A stretch of 64,000 nt of DNA from Diplosphaera chodatii (lineage: Eukaryota > Chlorophyta > Trebouxiophyceae > Prasiolales > Stichococcaceae), in NCBI GenBank assembly GCA_032358165.1, contig JAALGY010000037.1, positions 149,001 through 213,000 of the forward strand, read 5' to 3'. Shown in pieces: positions 33,211-44,900 of this stretch. The notes beneath the pieces were generated by a model that did not search any database, had not been told where the DNA came from, and was given only the letters and a program-made list of their open reading frames with translations. A program made the translations under genes and the position numbers. How positions within the stretch are numbered: position 1 is the first letter of the stretch; each line of letters begins with the position of its first letter.

Positions 33211-36200
33211 ATGGCGCTCATCGCACAGATGCCTCTGCGGCAGTTGAATGGCGCTTCGACTTGCACAAGCAATACAAGAGCGAGCAACACGTCGTGTAAT
33301 GCCGCGATCATAGCAACGAAGCCATGGCACTGCAGCAGGCCGCTGCTGGTATCGACACCGCTGCCGCAGATTCCCTGGCACGCTGCGGGACGGCACCTCA
33401 AGGGCTGCCAGGCCTCCTCAAACGTATCGTTCGCTGTCGAAACACCGGGATCACCAGGTGAGCTTGCTGCAGCTGTGTAATGCGGCAATTGTGCCGCATG
33501 CGATGACCTAGGGTCGTTGGGCGGCATGCTCCACATGCTGAGGTGCACTTTTGGCGGCACAAAGTCAGTAAGGTGTGAGAGACATAAGAGCATGGATGTG
33601 CAGGCAAAGAGGAGACGCTTGAGATACCAAGTCTGCGCCATAAGCTCATGGCTCGGTGAGTAACAACAGCGGGGTTCACATTGTCTGCGGGCCAGCAGCA
33701 TGGTCCCAGTTGACGTGGTGGTGATATGTTTCATGTCATGAGTATGCAGGCCGAGCCCGTTCACGGCCCACAACAACTTTGGCGGCGGCTTTGGTGCGTT
33801 CATCTGCCTCATCTCATTCTGCTCTGCCGTGGCCTGTCCCACCGTCCATCGGCAAGTTCACTGACCTGATGAGCGACTCTTGTAAACCGCAGTGTTCGAT
33901 GAGGACCGGGTGGCACTCAACTCCATGCACTTCAGCAGCCCCATGTCGGCTGGCGCCTCCTGCCGGGACAGTGACATCGCGACATCAGGCCTAAATGATC
34001 GGGAATCCTCAGCGGCCGACAGGTCGACAAATGACAACGTGAGACTATGCAACAGCGACAACAGCCCACTGTTGGCGGGGACGAGCTGCCATCGAGATAC
34101 CTTCTCAACTGCTCAGAACCTGCATTTGCACGCGCCAGACACCAGACTGCTCTATGCGCAGGTGTGCGTGCCGCTGCCGCCATGGGCGATGCGCGCCGGC
34201 GCACGGGAGACGATCTACTTCAACCCGGCAGAAGTCAATGTCGCCATTGTGACATGCGGCGGGCTGTGCCCTGGGTTGAACGATGTCGTGCAGGGCCTGG
34301 TCAGCAAGCTCACCGACTATGGCGTGCCGGATGGCCACATCCTGGGCATAAAGTGCGCCTTGTGTCGACACCATGCTGCTGCCCGGGTGGACCATGTCGT
34401 GCATGTTGGACTTGCCGTGCTGCGAGTGCGTGGCAACTGCCGCTGTTCTGCCGCGTGCAGGTACGGCTACAGGGGGTTCTACGACAGGGACGACAAGCCG
34501 GTGGTGCTGACGCGGCGCAGCGTGGACGGCATCCAGCTGCAGGGCGGCACCATCCTGGGCACCTCCCGCGGCGGCGCCGACATCAAGTCCGTCCTGTGCA
34601 CACTGCAGCGCATGCTGAGATGGAGTTGCATCGGCCCGCTCACATGTCGCTTGTGCTGTGCGAGTGCCCAGCAGAACAGTTGCCACGTTCACTTCCATTG
34701 AACAATGCTGCATCGTGCGCAGGGGCATCGTGAAACAGATTGACATGTGGGGCATCGACATGGTGTTCGTGGTGGGGGGCAACGGCGGCAATGCGGGCGC
34801 CAACGCGATCCAGTGCGAGTGCGAGAACCAGGGCGTCGTGTGCTCCGTCATCGGCATCCCCAAGTCCATCGACAACGACATCCTCCTGGTGCAGAACCCC
34901 TTCCTCATCGGGCATCCTTTTGGTCCACACGCAGCTGGGGCCTGTTATGCACTGCAACAGGCTGTCCAAAAGGTTGTCATTGTGTGCACTCCTGCACGAG
35001 TGTGGGGTGTCGCTGACTGTGCTGGCGGCAGTCGCTGGATGTTTGTCATGTGCTTCCCGCGTGCTGCGCAGATCGACAAGTGCTTCGGGTTCGACACGGC
35101 GGTGGAGCAGGCGCAGGAGGCGCTCCTGGCAGCCAAGGTGGAGGCCGGCTCCGCGTACCACGGCATCGGCGTCGTCAAGCTCATGGGCCGCTCCTCCGGC
35201 TTCATCGCCATGCAGGCCTCCCTCGCCTCCGGTGCGCCCGCCCCCGGGGCGCACCGCAGCCCTGAAGTCGCCTGTCAGCATAGTTGCTCACACTCTGCAA
35301 TGGGTGTGTGGGCAGGTGCACTGTGCACTTTGCCCTACCATGAGCCTGTGCATTGTGTCCAGTTGACCGCCGGGACTGCACGACTGCAGGCGTGGTGGAC
35401 GTGTGCCTCATCCCCGAGGTGAAGTTCGACCTGCAGGGCGAGCGCGGGCTGCTGAAGTACGTGCAGGGGCTGCTGGACGACAAGGGGCACTGCGTCGTGT
35501 GCATCGCCGAGGGCGCCGGCCAGGTGTGCGGGCGGGCCCCAGCCTGCAGTGCAGCTTGTTCACCCAAAGCATGCCGGTGCGCCTCCGCTCACACAGCAGC
35601 AATTGGTGAACCTCGCCCGTCAGGCAGGGCAGCAGGGACTTTCATGTGCCCCGCACCTGCGGCGACTATCCTTGTCACAAGTGCAGGACCTGCTGAAGGA
35701 TGGCAAGGACCTGGGCCGTGACGCGAGCGGCAACGCCATCCTGGCAGACGTGGGCCCCTGGCTGCGCGACCAGTTCCGTGCCGCATTCAAGGTATGCACC
35801 TGTTCCTGTAGTATTAGCGCTGGAACTGTGCAAAGCAACTGTCTGATGTCTGGCAGGCGATCCCTTCATCGGGCTCGTCGTGTGCTCTCACAATGCCCAT
35901 TCATGGTGCAGAGTGCGGACGTCAAGTACATCGACCCGTCATACATCATCAGGACGGTTCCGACGATCTCCAACGACCGCATCTACTGCAAGATTCTGGC
36001 GCACAATGCGGTGCATGCTGCGTTCGGCGGCTACACGGGCATCACTGTGGTGAGTGATCAGCATGTTCGACTCCTGCTGTGACTGTTTAGTGATGAGCTG
36101 TACGGGCTAGTCAGGGTTCTGCCCTTGTCGATGCCTAACCGCTGATGTGTTTGTGTTTACCAGGGCCTGGTCAACACGCACTATGTGTACCTGCCCATCC

Positions 36201-36547
36201 CGACAGTCATCTCAGCTCCGCGGAAGATAGGTGCAATCCCTGTACTGCCATCGCAGTTGGAATGCGGCTCATTGCACACTGCTGCGCGCAGGCCACAAAG
36301 TTGGGCTGTGTGCCTGCACCGACTTGTCCTTTGTCACGCCGCAGATCCAAATGGGAAGATGTGGAACCGTCTGCGCGCCAGCATCGGTGAGCAGATGCAT
36401 GCAGCACTGCATGCAGTTAGCTGACATGCCATACAGCACGACGCAACAGCAGCAGCATATCAACAGAGGGACCATGTGCTGATCGCAGGCCAGCCGACGT
36501 TCAGCAATGCCACCAGTGGCAACACCAAGGTGCAGGAGGGTCCCTGA
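33211..36547 (+). CDS. PFK: ATP-dependent 6-phosphofructokinase, plastid-type, with altered GGDG motif
   Basis: Family of enzymes phosphorylating fructose 6-phosphate. ATG 33211 begins a plastid-like leader, MALIAQMPLRQLNGASTCTS. In-phase exons then give KEETLEIPSLRHKLMARPSP, FTAHNNFGGGF and VFDEDRVALNSMHFSSP. The PFK core follows: VAIVTCGGLCPGLNDVVQGL, YGYRGFYDRDDKP, LQGGTILGTSRGGAD, VFVVGGNGGNAGANAI, VIGIPKSIDNDIL (catalytic IDND), CFGFDTAVEQAQEALLAA, GVVKLMGRSSGFIAMQASLA, VVDVCLIPEVKFDLQGERG, CVVCIAEGAGQDLLKDGK, VKYIDPSYIIRTVPTISNDR, AHNAVHAAFGGYTGITVG and NTHYVYLPIPTVIS. It ends TFSNATSGNTKVQEGP, stop TGA at 36545-36547. Closest to the plant PFK4/PFK5 type. The metal-binding GGDGT is GGNGG here, so activity is uncertain. 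Confidence 0.92.
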
Positions 36548-36849
36548 AGTGGTGCACTGGGGTGTTGCTGCATAGCGCCTAACATGTGGCATAGGTATAT
36601 GCCGCACACAGGAGCAAGCCTGTACATGTATTTGAGATTGCCGGGGTCAGCTTGTTTTCAGCTTTTAGGATAACGTCGATTGCTTGCCTGTGCCGCATAC
36701 AGTGATGTGATTGTATGCGAGAGGACAGCTACTCATTGCTGTGAACAACCTGAAGTCATACTGCACTATAAACGCAACTGCAATCACTGTTTGCTCTACT
36801 GTTACACTCCGCTTCTGCTCTGATTGCAACCAAACGGCAGCAGTGCTCC
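36548..36849. other. Convergent intergenic region, PFK / phosphorylase
   Basis: About 300 bp, locally more AT-rich than the genes. It contains the two 3' UTRs; a minus-strand TGTAA lies at 36802-36806. Confidence 0.5.
36802..36806 (-). terminator. Polyadenylation signal TGTAA, glucan phosphorylase
   Basis: TGTAA on the minus strand about 45 nt beyond the phosphorylase stop, at the usual distance of chlorophyte poly(A) signals. Confidence 0.5.
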
Positions 36850-39111
36850 TCACAGGTTGTTAGGGACTGAGCATGGCTTGGCGCCCCAGATCTCCTGCAG
36901 AAACAGGAAACACCGTTTCGAAATCGGGAGGATAGATGCAAAGAGCAAGGGGTGGAGGCGTGTTCACACCAGTCACAAACATGCCGCGGCAGGCCAGCTG
37001 TGCTGCGCACCTCGGCATATTGGTGGATGGTGCGGTCGGAGGAGAAGTAGCCTGAGCCGGCGGTGGACATGATGCTCATGTGCGTCCACCGCTGCTGGTC
37101 CGCGTACGCCTCATCCACCTTCTCCTGCAGACAGCCAGTGCTCTCTTAAGCGCATCGTGACATACATACCAAGGAGACAACACATGTATGACGACAGGAG
37201 GTCGACACTTGCTAATGACAGGCTGGCAGAACAAGTGCTGTGGCAATCTTGAGGTGGCCAGGTGTGACGGCTTGGCAGCCAGTGGCAGGGCCCGCACCTG
37301 GGCATCGAGGTACGCGGGGAAGTCGTTGGCAAGCAGATAAAAGTCCCGCTGGCCGGACAGCGTCTGCAGCAGCTCCTCGAAGTAGCCCTCCCAGCCGAAG
37401 ACGCCCTGCCGGATCATGTTCACCGCGTTCTCAAAGCGTGGGTCCACCTGCGGGACAGGGCTGCAATCTATGCAGTAAGTGTGAGCCAGGTGGAACAGTG
37501 TATCGTAATCCTGACTGGAACGAGTGTTGCTGAGCGCCTATGTTTGATGAGCTTGATGCAAAGTCAAATGATGAAGAGAAGGCCCAGCAGTTAACCTGCA
37601 GGTCGGGCCGCTGTTTCCGCAGCTGTGGCACATCCTCTGTCTTGGCACCAAATATGAACATGTTGTCGAAGCCAATCTCCTCGCCAATCTCGATGTTGGC
37701 GCCGTCCAATGTGCCGATGATCAGGCTGCAAGCCGGAAACCATAAGCATCAGACTGTATTCATATCCGGCCGTGTTCGGTTGACAATGCATAGCACTGTC
37801 AGCCTGGAGGGTGCTTCGGAGGATGTTACAGCCTAGAACAACGGTGCTCGACTCCGCAGCCCACCTGCCGTTCATGGTGAACTTCATGTTGCTGGTGCCT
37901 GAGGCCTCTGTGCCCGCAGTGCTGATGTGCTGCGACAGCTCGGTGCCCGGGATGATGATCTCGGCCAGTGACACATTGTAGTCGGGCAGGAACACGACCT
38001 TGAGCAGGTCGGCCACCTGCCGCCGTCACAGACATCAAGTCAGCAGCTTGAGGCACAGATCGGCATCACGCCTTCCTGCTGGAGGGGTGGAGAACCCCAC
38101 GCGTGCAGAAACATGAGGGTGAATGGCCCAGTCAGCCATTTACAAGCGCACATCAGGGTCGCGGTTGATGGTGTCGCCGACCGCAGATACCAGCTTGATG
38201 ATGCGCTTGGCCATTTCATAGCCAGGTGCAGCCTTGCCGCCAATGACCACCGTGCGCGGCACCACCTGTTTCATGGATGCAGCCAGGTGACAGATAGGCA
38301 GTGCAGCAGGCAGGTGCACTTGGGTCGGGTTCCTCACATGACAATACATTCAGACCAGGTGACAGACAGACGACACAACAAGCAGGTACACTTTGGGTCG
38401 GGTGCCTCACAGGACACGGGAGATAGGTGACCAAAGGAACCTCCTGTAGTGACTAGGCACACACCTTGGACCGCTCCGACACATCCATCGACTTGATGGT
38501 GTGGTACCGGTGGATGACGCCCAGCACATTCAGGAACTGGCGCTTGTACTCGTGGATGCGCTTCACCTGCACGCGGCTCAAGGTTGTGGTGGCATCCAGC
38601 GGGTGAGCAGCGGTGCAGCGGACACGCTCGCAAGCAACGCCAGCGGGACAGATAGCGTGTCACAGCCCGCGCGCACATGAAATCGGCAGAGCAGGTTGTT
38701 CCCACACCTGCACATCCAGCATCGAGTTGGCTGGGAGCTGGACGCCGGTGAGCGCGGAGATCTTGGCCATGGCGGCCGCCTTGGCCTTGGCCTTGACCTC
38801 GCGCCACTGCCGCTGGAACTCTGGATCGTCCGCCTTGTCCCGCAGGCTCTGTCAGGGATGAAACCGGCTTTCAGGGGTTGACTACAGTGTCGCAAGGACG
38901 CCCACATTGGGCAACCATGCGGACTTGCACATGGCTGGTAGTTGCGTGGATCTGCACGAAGAAGCAGTCACCAATGCACTTGGCCTCACGGCAGTGTTCA
39001 CGCAGCACCTGCAGCATGTCCAGGTTGGTGATCCAGGCGTCGGAGCCCAGGGTCTCGGTGATGAGGGCGCGCAGCGGCGGGTTGCACATGGCCAGCCACC
39101 GGCGGGGCGTC

Positions 39112-39143
<32 letters not shown>

Positions 39144-41087
39144 CCACAGCTCGTGAAACTCGCGGAAGATGGTGTCCTTGATGATCTCGGAGTGGATCGC
39201 CGCCACGCCATTGATGGTGTGCGATGCCACTACCGCCAGGTATGCCATCCGCACAAACCTGCAGCAGTGGCGCTGCGTGCGTCAGCATGCTGACAACCAA
39301 GCAGCCAGTCCGCTGCTGTGGCAGACTGAGTGTAGCCACTTGCAGCCGCTGTTGGAACACAGCATGTGAAGATGCTAGGGCAGGTATGGTGAGAAGGCGA
39401 CTGCGCACTTTTCGCCAGAGTAGTCCTCCTCGATGATGGACATGCGGGAGATGCGCTCCCAGTCGTCGCCGAAGCGGCCGCGCATTTGCTGCAGGAAGCG
39501 CCAGTTGATGTCGTAGATGATCTGCATGTGCCGCGGCAGCAGCTTCTCCATGAGGCTGACCGGCCACCGCTCCAGGGCCTCCGGCAGCACCGTGTGGTTC
39601 GTGAACGCAAACACCTTCTGGGTGATGTCCCACGCCTGTGTCCACCCCATGTCATTCTCGTCCATCAGAATGCGCATGAGCTCGGCCACGCCGATGGTGG
39701 GGTGCGTATCATTCAGCTGGAACGCCACCTTCTCTGGGAATTCCTCGAAGCTGGTGTGCATCTCCTTGTAGCGCCGCACAACGTCCTGTATTGTGGCTGA
39801 CACGAAGAAGTGCTGCTGTTTGAGGCGCAGCTCCTTGCCCTCATACGTGCGGTCGTCCGGGTACAGCACACTGGACAGCGTCTCTGCCCGCTGCTTCGAC
39901 AGGATAGCCTGCACATAGTCGCCAGTATTGAAGGCCTCCAGGTCGAACTCGGTGTCCGGCTTGGCAGCCCACAGCCGCAGGTTGATGGTGTTGTTGGTGC
40001 CGAAGCCAGGAATGGGGTTGTCGTATGCCACAGCTGTCACCGTCTCACTGGCATTCCACCGGAACTTCTGCCGACCATCCTCTTCCGCCACAGACACATG
40101 GCCATAAAATCTAATAGGGTATGCCACGTTCAACCGCTCGATCTCCCAGGGGTTGCCAAAATTGAGCCAGTAGTCTGGCTGTTCGTGCTGGAAACCGTCC
40201 ACAATACTCTGCCGGAACATGCCGTACTGATACCGGATGCCATAGCCCCAGGCTGGCAGGTCCAGAGTTGCCATCGAGTCCATGAAGCAGGCGGCCAGCC
40301 GCCCGAGGCCGCCGTTGCCCAGCGCCGCATCGCGCTCCTGCTGCACCAGGGTCTCCAGGTTGTAGCCCATCTCCGCCAGGGCCTCGCCGTACGCGCCGGC
40401 CACGTCCAGGTTGAACAGCGCGTTCAGCAGGCTGCGCCCCATCAAGAACTCCATCGACAGGTAGTACACCCGCTTGACGTCCTGCTCCTTGAAGTAGGCT
40501 TGCGTGTCGTTCCAGGACTCGATGAGGCGGTCACGCAGCGAGTATGCTGTTGCCATGTACGCCTCCTGGTCGTCGAATTTGTAGCGGCTGCGCGCCATGG
40601 TGTACTCCACATGGTTGACGATGCTCTCCTCGATGCTCAGAATGTCGTTCTTGATGTACGTATCCATGAGGCTGTACAGGTGCTCCTTTTTCTCATCCCG
40701 CTCTGCAACCCCAATGCCCGCTGTCATGAGCAGGTTTGGCCGCTTCGAGCTGCTCTTCATTCCGGGGTTTGCCTTCAACACCGCCTCCAGTGAGCGCTGC
40801 ACATTGACGGCATCGCCAGGTGTGATCTTGGCGCCGAAAGCGTCCTGGACGTGGAACGTGTCGCTGATGCGGCCATTCCGTGCGTCCACCGAGGCTTTGA
40901 CCACCTCCAGCCCCAGGGCCTTGAAGGTGCCGGTCAACGCCGTGAGCAGGCCCGGTCGGCTGTCTGCCTCCAGCGTCAGCACCGTGCTGCTGTCATCCGC
41001 ATCGTTGTCCACACGGACGGACACGCTGCCTTTGGGCGACTCCGGCTGTACCCGCTGCGGCGGCTCCGCGATTGCGTGCACGGCCAC
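36850..41087 (-). CDS. PHO1: Alpha-1,4-glucan (starch) phosphorylase with N-terminal ACT domain
   Basis: PLP enzyme releasing glucose 1-phosphate from starch or making glucan in reverse (GT35). One long exon (about 39376-41087) encodes first an ACT domain ([40 protein letters not shown]), then the phosphorylase: [93 protein letters not shown]. Later exons give [97 protein letters not shown], the PLP-lysine block [16 protein letters not shown], and [16 protein letters not shown]. It ends [14 protein letters not shown], stop TGA at 36850-36852. The frame at 41087 opens with GTG and an upstream in-frame stop; an acceptor-like AG at 41095-41096 suggests an earlier exon with the ATG. Divergent from the nucleoporin gene. 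Confidence 0.94.
38283..38410. repeat. Imperfect tandem duplication in phosphorylase intron
   Basis: Two about 55-bp segments (38283-38337 and 38355-38410), both beginning ccaggtgacag and ending gggtcggg-tcctcac-like, about 72 bp apart. They lie inside an intron of the phosphorylase gene and look like a two-unit minisatellite. Confidence 0.7.
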
Positions 41088-41096
41088 GCCACGCCT

Positions 41097-41958
41097 GCGT
41101 CGTCCATGGCGGACCGGTATTCATGCAGCAAGCGGGTCGTTCGATAGACACTGGCCCAACAACGAGTAGCATGCATGCTCCCGTGCATGCCGAGCTCATG
41201 ACCAATGGCAGTTCAGCATCATCTGTGCAACCGCGGAAGGATCTGACTGCGCGGTTCCACGCAATACGCTGCGCTGATGTCGTGTATCCACATCAACTCA
41301 AAGCCTGCTCTCAGACTTACACTACATCAGGCTCACCTGCCGACAGCGCGACTGCAAGCTGAAGGGTGTTGTCTCCTGCGCCCATTGCCTGACAATCCCC
41401 GGCTGGAGCTGCTTGCGCGAAAACTGCACTGCACGCCGCGAGCGTGTATACCTGAGCATACAGCTGCTGCATGCTGGTCTGTGGCGCAGGGCGCCACCTG
41501 GGCCCGCATGGCCCTGGCTGAAAATGAGGCAAGTGCCTAAAGATATTTGCGAAAGTTCAGCGGCATGTCATAGGCAGGCGATCTGCTTTGTGATCTCAGA
41601 GGTACTTCAGGTGCACTCGTCTATTCGCGATTTGCGATCGCGCATCGGGCATCGCACAGGCAAGCACTGCCAGGTGACTGACTAAGTTCTGCACAATTAG
41701 GTGGGCACTAATCAGGTTGACTAGCATCCTTTAGTTCACCTAGCACTAGTAGCAGGGTCGCAGCAGCTCCACATCCTCAAGCAAGGATCACGTTCACCGT
41801 TTCACTATGTGGCTGTTGTAAAGGACTGACATCCGGACGCACGGGTCAATGGCAGCAGGTTTGGGTTGCGATTTTTGGGTGCTGATTCGACCATCGAGTT
41901 TGTAGCTTCGACAGCTGCTGGCGGGCGTTCGACGTCAGACGCCTCATTCTGATCGGTC
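41097..41958. other. Divergent region, phosphorylase / nucleoporin
   Basis: About 860 bp. It should hold the missing first exon of the phosphorylase and both promoters. A minus-strand frame at about 41317-41532 reads MQQLYAQVYTLAACSAVFAQ, leader-like, but I could not splice it in phase. Confidence 0.4.
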
Positions 41959-44900
41959 ATGGCGAATGAAACTTCCACTGGTGCTGGCGGCCCGTCTCGG
42001 CGGCCCCGCAGCAGGCCAGCTCGCTCCACTGCATATTCGAGGCCGGCCGACGGCTTGCAGGGTGCCTCAGCGACGGCAGCCAATGCGGAAGGCCATGCAA
42101 CACCAACAGCCTCTGGTTGGGGCGGCTTCGCCCGGTCGCTAGCGTCAACACCGCTCAAGGCGGCCGCCGGATTGAGGGCACGTCTCTAATTCAATGCGCA
42201 CCACTCGTGCAGTAGCTGTCGGCCGTTCGTGCGGGCATGCCTGCCGATATGCCCCATCATATTCTGCCTGAGAAACATCATCACATTGTCGTGCTGGAAG
42301 TTACTGGATGGTTGCAGGGCTGGATGCTGGGATCCACCTCGCCGGAAAGCGCTGCAGAAAACCGCCTACCCAATGGTATGCATGCCTTGAACTTTGCTTC
42401 ACATGAGCATCCTCTCGTTGCTAACGTGCTTCCAAACCGCATGACCTGTCACGAACGTGAAACACATTAAAGCCACTGTGTACCACTGTTCATCTGCAGG
42501 TGACCTTGCGGCAGGCGAGGCGCACAGCCGCGAGTCCGTGGATGGCAGACTGGTGAGTTTGTGACACGGTCCCCAGTGCTGCATGCGGCCTGATACGGTA
42601 CACGTGCAAGATGCTAAGCCAGGCAAACATGGGTGAGAGTCTGACAAGGGATTCGATGCGCACAGCCGCAGGGGACTGGCGACAACGATGTGGAGGCTGG
42701 GCCGATGGCAGATACCGGAGAGGGGCCGGCGGAGGTGCTGCCCGCCCTGTCGTCTGTGCACAGCGAGCGGGCGCAGGCCAACTCGCAGATGGCGGCGCTG
42801 GAGCAGCCGGACCGTGCGGCGTACCACGAGAAGGACTCAGCGGCTTCACCCTCGCAGCCGCGGCGCAGCGGTGGCGCCGCTCAGCAGCAGCGGCAGTCAG
42901 TCGAGCTTGCGACCACACCCAGCAGCCAGGGTGGTGGGGCAGCGGCAGCGGATGGTGACGCAGCGACACCATTCGACAATGTGCTCAGCGTGCTGGAGCG
43001 CATCAAGCGGCGGCAGAGCACGCCCTTCAGCCTGGCGCCGGGGCGGCAACCGTACAGCAGCCCCGTGCCCTTTGGCAGCAGTGAGGCGGCCCCGCAGCGC
43101 AGCCGGCTGGGGACCAGCTCCCTGACGCCGCGTGCCGGGGTCGGCCAGCGTCCGGGCCACCAGTGGCCGGCGCCCTACTCCGCGCAGAGGCCCGCGGCGC
43201 GGCAGCAGTACCACACCCCGGCGGAGCTCGGCGACACCGGCGGCGATGGAGGCCTGTTCGGAGAGGCGCGCTTGGGCACGCCGCACCCAGGCGCCGCATC
43301 GCAGGACCCTCAGGGACGCCCCCAGCGGGGCAGCCTGTTCACGCATGTCGCCGGCACGCCGGCCAGCACGCCCCGCTTCGGCAGGCAAGCTGCATGCTTG
43401 CGCTCTGCACAGCTCCTGGTGCCTCGGTGCTGCTTTGTCGTGGGCTGCGCCGGCTGGCATGTACCGGGCTCACCTGCGGCTCTTTCATGTGGTTCGCAGG
43501 CGCCTTGGCGGCGGCCCGGCTGCCCCGCGAACGCTGGCGGGCGGCAACAGGCCGCTGCTGTCCGGCAGCCCGCTCGCGCTGCCTGGGCCCCAGCGCGGCA
43601 GCCTGGGCTGGACGCCCATGCGGGGCGGCGCAGCAAATGTTGCTCCGAGTGTGGGTGGCAGCGGCGCGGCCGTCGGGCCTGCTGCCAGCGCACGTGGCGC
43701 CAAGCGCGGCCGGCCAGACGATGACGACGCTGGCGCGGCTGGCGGTGGCACTCCACTGCTGGGCAGCGGCTGGGACGCCGCGTCGCAGAGCGCCTCCGCT
43801 GCGAAGCGGCGTCGGCCGGCAGAGCGGCGGCTCGTCGCCTCGTCGCTCCAGCCGCGCGGCCTGCCGGCGGCGCCCGAGGCCCCCAGCGATCCGGCGGCCG
43901 CCCCCCTCAGCACCAATGCCGCCCGGCGCATCCTCATGGCGCTAGAGACCATGACCCAGGTGCTGCATCCTTGCAGCTCGTTGCCCCGGCGGCTGTCAGG
44001 TTCACTCGAATTGAAGTTATAGTGCCCTACCATCATGTTGCGTGTCTCATGCTGCTGATGTTTACGTGTCTACGTCCTGCAGACCCCGCCGCAGAGGTCA
44101 GCCCCAGAGACAGAAGTGCTGCCGCCGCCTACCCTCTCGCTGGGACCTCCTCCGGCAGAGCCCAGCTCCTCTGCCTTGCCAGCTCAGTCAGGTGTGCTTG
44201 CAACCGTCAGTACACCCTCAGTACGGCCGACAAGCATGTTAAGACAGTCGTCCAGGTGAGGAAGATTGACGTGCTCCACAAAAATTGGCATGGCCACAGG
44301 TAGCCTGAGCTCTGCAGCTGCGCAAACAGGAGACGAGCAGAGGCAGCCATCACAGCCACCAGCGCAGGCCATTGATGAAGAGCCAGCTGAGGAGGCCCAG
44401 CCAGAGAAGGCAGCGGAGCCGGCAGCGGTGCCAGCAGCAACAGCAGCCCCCCCTGCTGCAGTTGGCGGATGGGGAGATGCGCTGCTGTCAGCCAACAAGG
44501 CGGCAGCCAGTGCAGCAACTGCCGCTGTGGAGGCCGAGATCGAAAGGGCCAAGGGTGTGTTGCTGTCAGATTCGTTCCCAAGCCAGCTTGCGTCTACTCA
44601 CACATCCATGATTCAGTTCGACACGAAGTCCCAACCCTGCCTGACCTGCATTCTGCCTGGAGCAGGTGGAGGCAAGCCAGAGCAGAGCCAGCCCATCCCA
44701 GCGTTCAGCTTTGGACAGCCAGCTGCTGGTTCACAGGCTGCAGCGCTTCCCGTGACAACTGCTGAGCAGCCAAAGACGACCCTTGCAGACAGCACCAACT
44801 TGTTTGAAACGCCACGCTTCTCCTTCGGCAGCAAGCCTGCTGATCCCAAGACAAAGAAGGTATCCTGAATATGCATATGGCCTGACATGACTGCCACCCA

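Noticed and set aside
44356..44763. Ala/Ser-rich antisense frames over the nucleoporin and other GC-rich exons
   Set aside because: They are shadows caused by high GC and periodic codon use; the opposite strand gives recognisable proteins.
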